Shown in pieces: positions 35,717-42,826 of a DNA stretch of 64,000 nucleotides. The notes below the pieces were generated by a model. That model did not search any database and was not told the origin of the DNA. It saw only the letters and a program-made list of their open reading frames with translations. Positions within the stretch are counted from its first letter, which is position 1. Each line of letters starts with the position of its first letter. This stretch comes from Kutzneria chonburiensis (lineage in GTDB: Bacteria; Actinomycetota; Actinomycetes; Mycobacteriales; Pseudonocardiaceae), in contig NZ_CP097263.1 of the NCBI RefSeq assembly GCF_028622115.1, positions 7,626,001 through 7,690,000 of the forward strand. The letters run 5' to 3'. A program made the position numbers and the translations under genes.

Positions 35717-35738
35717 AACTCCACAGAGGAGCCACGCA

Positions 35739-36788
35739 ATGTGCCGAACAGGAGGCCGCCGCTGCTCCGGCAGCAGCGGCACGGCCAAGAACACGCTGCG
35801 CCAACAGATCCACCGCGCCCGCCGCGCCGTCGACGCTGCCCGCGCAGCCGGCGACACCGCTGCTGTCGCCGCTGGTGAGGCCCGGATCGAGGCGGCCACC
35901 ACCGCGTTGAACGCGCTCAAGCAGCAGGACCAGCGGGCGCGGGAATCCGCTGCGCAGCAAGGGGACGTGACACCACCGCCCACCGTGGTCCGCGCGGACA
36001 CCGAGCGCGACACGACCGCCGTCGACAACGGCCTGGTCGTGGACATGCGCGTCACGGACAACCACGGCGTCGTCATCGGCCGGTCGGTTGGCCCGGTCCG
36101 TACTGGCCATGGCGTGCAGATCATCGGCGGCAGCTGGGACGACGTCGACCGCGAGCCGGACGCCGCGCACCGCGCCGCCCGGCAGGCAGCACGGGCCGAG
36201 CGGCAGGAAGCACGCGAGCAGCGTCACCAGGCCCGGCAGGAACGACGCAGGGCCCGCGAGGCGCGCTGGGCTGCTCAGGCGGGGGACGTGACCACCACCG
36301 GCCACATCTGGGGAGGCGTCCACATGGGAACGACCAGCCGCGACGACAACGTCAGGTTCGGCGACGTCACCAACAACACCGGCGTCGTGATGGGCAGCAA
36401 CACCGGCGGCATCTACGTCAGCAACTCGACCAGCAAGAGCCACGCCCGCCCGGGCGACGACGCCGAGCACGACGCCGAGAAGGCCGCGCGGAAGGCGGCC
36501 AAGAAGGCGAAGAAGAAGGCCAAGAAGGAGCGGACCGGCGGCGACGCCGGCGACGTCATCATCGGCCGCCAGGTCGGCGGGGTCGTGCAGGGCGACGGCT
36601 ACACCATCGTCGGCGGCAACGTCTACCGACACCCGGGCCGCCCGGTGTCCGTGCGCGGCACCGCAGTCACCGACGCCATCACCGGCCAGCCGCTCACGCC
36701 CACGCACACCGTCGCCAACCCCGCCGCCGGCAACTCCGTGGTGCACCGGGGCGGGGTCCTCTACGTCAACGGCGAACGGATCGACTAA
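35739..36788 (+). CDS. MCRTGGRRC-type protein with three RHIM-like repeats and basic coiled segments
   Basis: 349 aa from ATG 35739 (GAGGAG upstream). The N-terminus MCRTGGRRCSGSSGT is a known opening of proteins in actinomycete mobile elements. Then Ala/Arg-rich coiled helices (20-75, 138-190 and 235-268) alternate with three short beta-type segments: 108-131 (GVVIGRSVGPVRTGHGVQII), 212-229 (NNTGVVMGSNTGGIYVSN) and 271-296 (VIIGRQVGGVVQGDGYTIVG). These resemble RHIM/BASS amyloid-signalling motifs by eye. An in-frame ATG at 36324 has GGGGAGG 7 bp upstream, so a 154-aa shorter form is possible. Function unknown. Confidence 0.7.
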   Translation: MCRTGGRRCSGSSGTAKNTLRQQIHRARRAVDAARAAGDTAAVAAGEARIEAATTALNALKQQDQRARESAAQQGDVTPPPTVVRADTERDTTAVDNGLVVDMRVTDNHGVVIGRSVGPVRTGHGVQIIGGSWDDVDREPDAAHRAARQAARAERQEAREQRHQARQERRRAREARWAAQAGDVTTTGHIWGGVHMGTTSRDDNVRFGDVTNNTGVVMGSNTGGIYVSNSTSKSHARPGDDAEHDAEKAARKAAKKAKKKAKKERTGGDAGDVIIGRQVGGVVQGDGYTIVGGNVYRHPGRPVSVRGTAVTDAITGQPLTPTHTVANPAAGNSVVHRGGVLYVNGERID

Positions 36789-36818
36789 CCCGCCCACTAC
36801 CCCATCCGTCACCAGCAC

Positions 36819-36851
36819 GCGAGGCACTGTCCACACCGGACGGTGCCTCGC
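36819..36851 (+). terminator. Terminator after the RHIM-like gene
   Basis: GCGAGGCAC and GTGCCTCGC enclose GTCC-ACACC-GGAC; CGTTTCTCCTT follows. The inner GTCC...GGAC part is shared with the terminator at 38727. Confidence 0.8.
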
Positions 36852-36872
36852 CGCGTTTCTCCTTGTCAGCTC

Positions 36873-36883
36873 AGGGACGTGAC
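36873..36883 (+). promoter_or_regulatory. AGGGACGTGAC box before the 36905 gene
   Basis: Ten of eleven bases of the GGGGACGTGAC motif, 22 bp after a terminator and 32 bp (start to start) before GTG 36905. Likely part of a promoter or operator. Confidence 0.45.
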
Positions 36884-36904
36884 ACATCGCGAAGGGACCA
36901 CACG

Positions 36905-37846
36905 GTGATCAGCCCCGACAACTTCCCCACCCCCGCTCTCGCGCTGCGCTCGACCGACCCGGTCGAGGTCGACCGCGTGACCTACTTCGCCCGGCACCAG
37001 GCCAACGCCGCCGAAGACCTGCGCCGGCAGCTGCTGGCCACCGACTGGCCCGGACTGCCGCTCAAGCGCCGGATCGTCATGCTCCGGGCCAGCTTCACCA
37101 CGCTCGTGCAGTGGCGCTACGGGCTGGCCCGGCAGGCACCCGGCCGCATCGGCGTCGGCATCCCCTTGGACGCCGACCGGTTCCGCCTGTCCATGCGCGA
37201 GGCGGGCCCCAACTTCGACCGGCTCGGCTACACCGGCCGACTGCGCGCCGGTGCGCAGTGGGATGCGGTCAGCAGGACCTACGTCGGTGGGCAGGACACC
37301 CCGGCCAGCCGGATCATCCTCGCCTACGGCAACGCCGCGCTCGACCGGTTCGCCGCCGAAGCGCCCGACGGGGAGGTGTTGCAGAACGTCGTGGCGCTGC
37401 CCGACGGGACGCGCGTGAACGGCAACCGGCTGGTACGCCGCGCGGCCGCCGACCAGATCGGCGTCAACCTGCTGCGCCGGATCGCCACGCGCGGGCACGA
37501 CGCCAGCCGTATCGAAGTCGGCGGCGGCCCGATCTACGCCGTCACCGCCGCCGCCGATGACGCCGATGTCCTGTACGCCGAAGCCCTACGGCTGCTCGCG
37601 CAAGCGTGCGAGCTGCGGCGCGAACAGCGGATCAGGGCCTGGCAGACGGCTCGTTACCTGCTCTACCAGGGCCCGCGCACCAAGAAGGGCAGCGACGCCG
37701 TCATCCGCGCGTTCTTGGTCGCTGTCGGCTCGGTCCTGCTCTACCAGGTCCCGACGATCGAGCACGACGCCGACCTGCGGTGCATGGTCCTGGGCCAGCC
37801 CGCGGCAACCACCATGCCCGCCGACGCGGCCCTCTACCCCCGCTAG
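36905..37846 (+). CDS. AICE protein of unknown function, paired with PP2C
   Basis: 313 aa from GTG 36905 (GAAGGGA upstream). Mainly helical, with RIVMLRASFTTLVQWRYGLAR and AWQTARYLLYQGPRTKKGSDAVIRAF. I recognise no domain. It ends TMPADAALYPR; the next gene's product ends LMPADAALYSD, so the two share a C-terminal 8-mer although the rest is unrelated. Likely acts with the phosphatase, perhaps as its substrate or partner (inference). Confidence 0.65.
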   Translation: MISPDNFPTPALALRSTDPVEVDRVTYFARHQANAAEDLRRQLLATDWPGLPLKRRIVMLRASFTTLVQWRYGLARQAPGRIGVGIPLDADRFRLSMREAGPNFDRLGYTGRLRAGAQWDAVSRTYVGGQDTPASRIILAYGNAALDRFAAEAPDGEVLQNVVALPDGTRVNGNRLVRRAAADQIGVNLLRRIATRGHDASRIEVGGGPIYAVTAAADDADVLYAEALRLLAQACELRREQRIRAWQTARYLLYQGPRTKKGSDAVIRAFLVAVGSVLLYQVPTIEHDADLRCMVLGQPAATTMPADAALYPR

Positions 37847-37879
37847 CCCATGAAACCCGTTGAAAGGACACCGTTTCTC

Positions 37880-38608
37880 GTGACCGACACACTCACCTTC
37901 CCTGCCGTTCCGCAGGTGGCCATGGCGACCCGGCGCGGCGTGCGTGACCACAACATGGACGCCGCCGCGTCCTTCGCCGCCTCGACCGGACTGGTCGCCG
38001 TCGCCGTGGTCGACGGCATCGGCAACGACCAGGCCGGGGCCCAGACCATGACCGAGCTGGCCCGCATCGCCGTGAGGATCGGCGTCACCAAGGGCCCACT
38101 GGCCGGGATCCTCACTGCCGCCGCCTACATCGACGACCCCGGCACCGAGACCTACAAGCCCAACGCCGTCGCCGTGCTCGCGATCGCCGAGCCCGGAGAG
38201 CCGACGCTACTGGGCTGGGTCGGCGACTCCCACGCCTACGGCTGGGACGGCACGACCCTGCACCGCCGCACCAATCCCCACACCATGGGCGCGTTCCTGC
38301 GCTGGAACGGCGACAACGAGTTGGCCCCAGAGCACGACAACTGGGTCCGCCTCAGCCTGGTCAAGGCCACCCCGACCACAGTGGCGCTCTCGGAGATCCC
38401 CGCCGATGAGTTGGTGCTGCTGGTCTCCGACGGGATCGACAGCGTCGGCGACGACGAGTTGCGGGCGCTGGTTATGCGCCATCAGCACGATCCGCAGGCA
38501 CTGGCCGACGCCATCGTGGCCGCCGCCCGCGAGGATGAGGACGGCTACCGCGACGACGCCACCGCTGTGGTCCTCATGCCGGCCGACGCGGCGCTCTACT
38601 CGGACTAA
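37880..38608 (+). CDS. PP2C-family Ser/Thr phosphatase
   Basis: 242 aa from GTG 37880, with GAAAGGA upstream; ATG 37850 has no ribosome site. PP2C motifs in order: RDHNMDAAASF, AVVDGIGND (Mg-binding Asp), GWVGDSHAYGW, LVSDGIDSVGDDEL and YRDDATAVVL. Removes phosphate from Ser/Thr. No Ser/Thr kinase of the Hanks type lies in the element, but a HipA-like kinase does. The C-terminus shares MPADAALY with the upstream protein. The stop lies 3 bp before the 106-bp inverted repeat. Confidence 0.82.
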   Translation: MTDTLTFPAVPQVAMATRRGVRDHNMDAAASFAASTGLVAVAVVDGIGNDQAGAQTMTELARIAVRIGVTKGPLAGILTAAAYIDDPGTETYKPNAVAVLAIAEPGEPTLLGWVGDSHAYGWDGTTLHRRTNPHTMGAFLRWNGDNELAPEHDNWVRLSLVKATPTTVALSEIPADELVLLVSDGIDSVGDDELRALVMRHQHDPQALADAIVAAAREDEDGYRDDATAVVLMPADAALYSD

Positions 38609-38611
38609 CCG

Positions 38612-38717
38612 CCCAGGGGTGTCTTCCCAGTAGCGGTAACAACGGTAACAGCGGTAACACCGCAGGTCAGCGTGTTACCGCTGGCGTCACCGTTACCGCT
38701 ACGACGGCCAACACCCC
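38612..38717 (+). repeat. 106-bp inverted repeat, left copy, with GGTAAC iterons (candidate origin)
   Basis: Reverse complement of 41110-41215 with 5 mismatches in 106. It contains three direct GGTAAC units 9 bp apart (38635-38658), then two GTTACC units in opposite orientation. AGCGGTAACAC and GTGTTACCGCT form an 11-bp dyad inside it. Repeated hexamers with dyads flanking replication genes are typical of Rep-binding origins. Confidence 0.75.
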
Positions 38718-38726
38718 GGCACGTCC

Positions 38727-38761
38727 GGCGGGGCGTGGTCCACATCGGACTGCGCCCCGCC
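38727..38761 (+). terminator. Terminator between PP2C and prim-pol genes
   Basis: GGCGGGGCG / CGCCCCGCC stem enclosing GTCC-ACATC-GGAC, followed by TTCTGTTTG. Same inner element as the terminator at 36819. Confidence 0.8.
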
Positions 38762-38783
38762 TTCTGTTTGCCCACACCACCCT

Positions 38784-38794
38784 GGGGACGTGAC
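38784..38794 (+). promoter_or_regulatory. GGGGACGTGAC box before the prim-pol gene
   Basis: Exact copy of the 11-mer, 23 bp after the terminator and 40 bp before GTG 38824. Confidence 0.45.
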
Positions 38795-38823
38795 GCGTCC
38801 CGCGTACGAAAGGGCCTCCACCC

Positions 38824-39836
38824 GTGACCAGCACCCGAGACATGCTCGCGGCCGCGCTGGCTGCCGCCGCGCTGGGCTTGTACGTGTTCCCCATCCGGCA
38901 GGGCCGCAAGAAGCCCCCGCCTTCCACGGCGTCAAGTCCTGCCCCCGCAAGGGCATCTGCCGCAACGGCCACCAGGGCTGGGAGCAGCGCGCCATGGTCG
39001 ACCCCGACCTGATCCGCTGGTACTGGACCAGCCGCGAAGGCGCGGGCTGCAACGTCGGCATCGCCTGCGGGCCCTCGGGCATCGTGCTGGTCGACCTGGA
39101 CACGCCCAAGTCGCCGGAGGATGTGCCCTCGGACGGCTGGAACCGGAGGGGCATTCGGGATGGGCACGACGTGTTCACCGCCGTCTGCGAGCAGGCCGGC
39201 CAGCCCGTTCCCTGGGAGACCCGAGCGGTAGCCACGCCGCGCGGCGGGACGCACCTGTACTTCCGGGAACCGCCCGGCGTGCAGCTGCGCAGCACCGAAG
39301 GGGAGCAGGGCAACGGGTTGGGGTGGAAGGTCGACACCCGCGCCCACGGCGGCTACGTCGTCGCCCCCGGGTCGGTCACCGATGACGGCCGCTACACGAT
39401 CACCGAGGACTGCGCCCCGGCGGAGTTGCCGGCATGGTTGGCTTCGCGTCTTGCTTCCAGGCCACCAGCGGCCACCACAGCGGCTCCTGTGCGCGGCTCT
39501 GAGCGACTGCCCGCCTACGTCGCGGCGGCGGTGCGGGGTGAGTGCGATCGGGTTGCAGCGGCGCAACCAGGTCGGCACACCCGGACCTTGTTCAGCGCGG
39601 CCGGCAACCTTGGCCAGTTCGTCGGCGGCAACCTGCTCCCCCCGGTTGAAGCCGAAGCCGCTCTCTACGCGGCCGCACGCCACATGATCACCGGCGACTG
39701 CGACTGCACCGAGCGCGAGCTGCGCCGCACCATCACCAACGGCCTGCGCGCTGGGGCGTTCCGTCCCCGCGTGCCCCCGACCGACCCGCCCGCCACCACA
39801 CAGGGCGGGCTGTTCGGACAGCGGGGCGCGGCATGA
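38824..39836 (+). CDS. Bifunctional primase/polymerase (prim-pol), apparent -1 frameshift at 38914-38918
   Basis: Start GTG 38824 (AAAGGG upstream). The N-terminus MLAAALAAAALGLYVFPIRQGRKKP is the standard opening of the family, but its frame is lost after KKPP; the rest (AFHGVKSCPRKGICRNGHQGWEQRA, then IVLVDLDTPKSPEDV with the catalytic acidic pair, GGTHLYFREP and a helical C-terminus) lies in another frame. One extra C in CCCCC at 38914-38918 would restore about 337 aa. Initiates replication of the excised AICE with the DUF3631 ATPase. Whether the shift is real decides if the element is replicative. Confidence 0.75.
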
Positions 39837-39864
39837 CCGTCCACAGCGAACAGGAGAACAGCCC

Positions 39865-41094
39865 ATGACCGCCGCACTGCGGATCGTGCCGCCCGGCGCA
39901 CCCCAGCCCGGCCACGAGATCCTCGACGACGTCCGCGACTTCGTGGCGCGGTTCTCCGCGTTCCCCTCGCCGCACTGCGCCCCGACCCTGGCGTTGTGGT
40001 GGGCGCACACGTGGGCGGCCGAGCACTTCTACATCACGCCCCGGCTGGTGTTGTCCTCCGCAGAACCGGAGTCCGGCAAAACCCGCGTGCTGGAAGTCGG
40101 CAAGCACTTCGCCCGCGCGCCGGAACTGACCACCGCCGGGTCGGCCGCCGCGATGGTGCGGATGATCGCCGCCGGTCCGATCACGCTGCTGTTCGACGAA
40201 GTGGATGCCGTGTTCACCGCAGGCGGATCGGGCAACGAGGAAGTCCGCAACATGCTCAACAGCGGATACAAGCGGGGCGCGACGATCCCGAAATGCAAAG
40301 GTGACGCCGCGTCCGGCATCGTCGTGGAACGCCTGCCGGTGTTCGCCCCGGTCGCCATGGCCGGGCTGTACGGCTGCATTCCTGCAACGGTCACCACGCG
40401 GGCGATCACGATGAACCTGCGGAAGCGTCGCCACGACCAGCCCGTGGACGCCTACAACGAGAAACGCGCCGAGAAAGCCGCCGAACCCGTCCGGGACGCA
40501 TTGGCCGGGTGGATCACCGGAATCGGCGAAGCCCTAGGCGACGCCGAGCCAGTCATGCCGGACGGGGTCGCCGACCGGGCGGCCGAAATCTGGGAACCGC
40601 TGCTCGCTGTCGCCGACGCTGCCGGCGGGCATTGGCCCGACACCGCTCGCGCGGCGTGCGTCGATTTCGTCCAGACCAGCAAGCAAACCCCGGCATCGTT
40701 GGGTGTCCAGTTGCTCGCGGACATGCGCAAGGTATTCGCGACGCTGGACACGGACCGCGTTCCCACGCCGGTGCTGTTGGCGGCGCTGCTGGATATGGAA
40801 GACGCGCCGTGGACGGAAATGGAGAACGGTCGGCCCCTCACGGATCGGCGGCTGGCGAAGGAAATGCGCAAGTACTTCGTCGCGCCCGTCGCATTCCGTG
40901 CCGGTGGCCGGGTCGTGAAGGGCTACACCACGGGGCCCACGTTCGACACCAGCGGAGAGCAGGCGCAGGTGGGCCTGGCGGACGCGTGGTCGCGGTACGT
41001 GCTGACCAGCAGCAACGCTGCAGGTCAAGCCCTCACGGCCGGGGCGGCGGAGACGACGGCGGGCGCCCAGTCCGCGCTGGAAGGGATGCCATGA
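39865..41094 (+). CDS. DUF3631 P-loop ATPase (replication helicase partner)
   Basis: 409 aa from ATG 39865 (CAGGAGAACAGCCC ahead). Walker A SAEPESGKTRVLE (about 67-77) and Walker B TLLFDEVDAVF (about 105-115), then the DUF3631 region with a C-terminal winged helix (RLAKEMRKYFVAPVAFR). In many AICEs this ATPase is fused or adjacent to prim-pol and provides the helicase function. Ends 15 bp before the right inverted repeat. Confidence 0.85.
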   Translation: MTAALRIVPPGAPQPGHEILDDVRDFVARFSAFPSPHCAPTLALWWAHTWAAEHFYITPRLVLSSAEPESGKTRVLEVGKHFARAPELTTAGSAAAMVRMIAAGPITLLFDEVDAVFTAGGSGNEEVRNMLNSGYKRGATIPKCKGDAASGIVVERLPVFAPVAMAGLYGCIPATVTTRAITMNLRKRRHDQPVDAYNEKRAEKAAEPVRDALAGWITGIGEALGDAEPVMPDGVADRAAEIWEPLLAVADAAGGHWPDTARAACVDFVQTSKQTPASLGVQLLADMRKVFATLDTDRVPTPVLLAALLDMEDAPWTEMENGRPLTDRRLAKEMRKYFVAPVAFRAGGRVVKGYTTGPTFDTSGEQAQVGLADAWSRYVLTSSNAAGQALTAGAAETTAGAQSALEGMP

Positions 41095-41109
41095 CCGGCC
41101 GCACCCGAA

Positions 41110-41215
41110 GGGGTGTTGGCGATCGTAGCGGTAACGGTGACGCTAGCGGTAACACGCTGACCTGCGGTGTTACCGCTGTTACCGATGTTACCGCTACTGG
41201 GAAGGCACCCCTGGG
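41110..41215 (-). repeat. 106-bp inverted repeat, right copy, with GGTAAC iterons (candidate origin)
   Basis: Mirror of 38612-38717 (101 of 106 bases identical). Together they bracket the prim-pol and DUF3631 genes in a 2.6-kb unit. It lies directly upstream of xis, so binding there could also control excision genes. Confidence 0.75.
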
Positions 41216-41279
41216 GGCCCCGGCCGCTGCCGGGGCTCTCCCGCTACATGGTCCTGTGTCGAACGGTCAGGGGGACGCT

Positions 41280-41513
41280 ATGCCGGAGATTGCTCGCGTG
41301 CCGGTGGCGGTGCCAGTGCGGCACCTGTATCGAATTCCGGAAGCCATGGTGTTGTTGTCCATGGGCCGATCTGCGATCTATGAGCAGATCCGGGCCGGTC
41401 GCCTCAAGACGGTCAAGCAGGGGACGAGCCGCCTTGTTCCGGCGGCGGCCATCAACGCGTACGTGGAATTGCTCATGAGGGAATCGGGGGTGGAGTTTGA
41501 CCAAGCGTCGTAG
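41280..41513 (+). CDS. xis: Excisionase-type helix-turn-helix protein
   Basis: 77 aa from ATG 41280 (AGGGGG upstream). LYRIPEAMVLLSMGRSAIYEQIRAGRLKTVKQG is the MerR-like winged helix of AICE Xis proteins; basic Arg/Lys in recognition helix and wing. Directs the integrase toward excision. It overlaps the integrase start by 17 bp. Confidence 0.85.
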   Translation: MPEIARVPVAVPVRHLYRIPEAMVLLSMGRSAIYEQIRAGRLKTVKQGTSRLVPAAAINAYVELLMRESGVEFDQAS

Positions 41514-42663
41514 CCGTGGCGATGGTGGTCTGCATTGGGATGAGAACCGTAAGCGCTGGATCGCTACGGTCACCGTCGGATTCGACGGACGTGGTAAGCG
41601 GATCACCAAACGTGCCAGTGGGCGGACGAAGACCGAGGCGAAAAACAAGCTTGACGCCATCATGCGTGACGTCAAGGATGGCCTTGCGATCGAACCGCAC
41701 AACTACACCGTCGCTGACGCGGTGAACAACTGGTTGCAATACGGGCTGAACGGCCGTGACAAGCAGACCGTTGCAACATGTCGGATCCTCGCCGAAACGC
41801 ACGTCGTGCCCGCCTTGGGTGCTCTTAAGCTCCACAAGCTGTCGGCGGACGACGTTGACGAGTGGCTTGCGGATAAGGCGAAGACGCTCAGTACGCGGAC
41901 GCTGCGCGACCTGCGGTCAGTTCTCCTCCGTGCCGTCAAACGGGCGCAGGCGCGCGACAAGGTGAAGCGCAACGTCGTGCTGCTCTGCGAGTGCCCGGAA
42001 GGGCAGGCTGGCCGGCCGTCCAAGTCGCTGACGTTCGACCAGGCGGAGGCTGTTCTGCGCCGGGCAGAGGCCGACGACTCGACGATCGGTGCGTACATCG
42101 TGGTGTCCCTCGTTGGCGGCCCACGGACGGAGGAGGTGCGGCCGCTCACGTGGTCGCATGTGGACCTGAGGGGCAACCCGGACGCCAACCCGCCGGTACC
42201 GCCGCACATCGCTGTGTGGCGGTCGGTGCGGACCGGTGGCGACACGAAGACTCGGAAGTCTCGCCGCACGCTTGCCTTGCCACAGAGGGCAATCAGCGCG
42301 CTCAAGGCGCAGCAGGCGCGTCAGGAGGTGCACAGGAAGCGCCCCGGCAAGCAGTGGCGGGAACACGGCCTGGTGTTCGCGTCGGAGGTCGGCACCGAGC
42401 TGGACGCCGCCAACGTGCGCCGCCAGTTCCGGCGCGTGCTCAAGGCGGCCGGGCTGAACGCGGCCGAGTGGACGCCCCGTGAGCTGCGCCACAGCTTCGT
42501 TTCGCTGCTCTCCGACAGCGGCATGAGCTTGGAGCAGATCTCACGGCTGGTGGGCCACAGTGGCACGTCGGTCACGGAGGAGGTTTACCGCCACCAGATC
42601 CGTCCGGTGATCCAAGACGGGGCGACTGCCATGGACCGGATTTTCCCGGACTCAGCAGCGTAG
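41497..42663 (+). CDS. int: Tyrosine site-specific integrase
   Basis: 388 aa from TTG 41497. N-terminal arm-binding domain (GGLHWDENRKRWIATVTVGFDGRGKR), a SAM-like core-binding domain (DAVNNWLQYGLNGRDKQTV), then the catalytic domain with Arg in GGPRTEEVRPL (about 208), RELRHSF (about 328-334), GHSG (353) and the nucleophile Tyr in EEVYRHQ (363). The first His of the usual H-x-x-R box is Arg, which is common in this integrase group. It sits 67 bp from the attR core, as expected. Confidence 0.95.
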   Translation: MTKRRSRGDGGLHWDENRKRWIATVTVGFDGRGKRITKRASGRTKTEAKNKLDAIMRDVKDGLAIEPHNYTVADAVNNWLQYGLNGRDKQTVATCRILAETHVVPALGALKLHKLSADDVDEWLADKAKTLSTRTLRDLRSVLLRAVKRAQARDKVKRNVVLLCECPEGQAGRPSKSLTFDQAEAVLRRAEADDSTIGAYIVVSLVGGPRTEEVRPLTWSHVDLRGNPDANPPVPPHIAVWRSVRTGGDTKTRKSRRTLALPQRAISALKAQQARQEVHRKRPGKQWREHGLVFASEVGTELDAANVRRQFRRVLKAAGLNAAEWTPRELRHSFVSLLSDSGMSLEQISRLVGHSGTSVTEEVYRHQIRPVIQDGATAMDRIFPDSAA

Positions 42664-42682
42664 TCACGCAGTTAGTCACTCA
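42663..42682 (+). repeat. Candidate integrase arm site (right)
   Basis: GTCACGCAGTTAGTCACTCA, 19 of 20 bases as at 22255-22274, immediately after the integrase stop codon and 48 bp from the attR core. Confidence 0.6.
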
Positions 42683-42690
42683 GACGCAAA

Positions 42691-42726
42691 TCAGGGGCTG
42701 TCCGCTCTACAGTGGACAGCCCCTGA
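42691..42726. terminator. Element-borne terminator, now serving int and tRNA-Pro
   Basis: TCAGGGGCTGTCC / GGACAGCCCCTGA, perfect 13-bp stem with a 10-nt loop. It lies between the integrase stop and the tRNA 3' end, replacing the chromosomal terminator left at 22070. Confidence 0.85.
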
Positions 42727-42727
42727 C

Positions 42728-42805
<78 letters not shown>

Positions 42806-42826
42806 GTTGATCGAACGAGGTGAAGT

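Noticed and set aside
35739-36788. CRISPR-like or tandem DNA repeat in the repeat protein gene
   Set aside because: Similarity is at protein level with unequal spacing; no regular direct repeats or spacers anywhere in the window.
42478-42498. Integrase lacking the first His of H-x-x-R as a sign of inactivity
   Set aside because: Arg at this place is common in actinomycete integrases, and the other catalytic residues are present.
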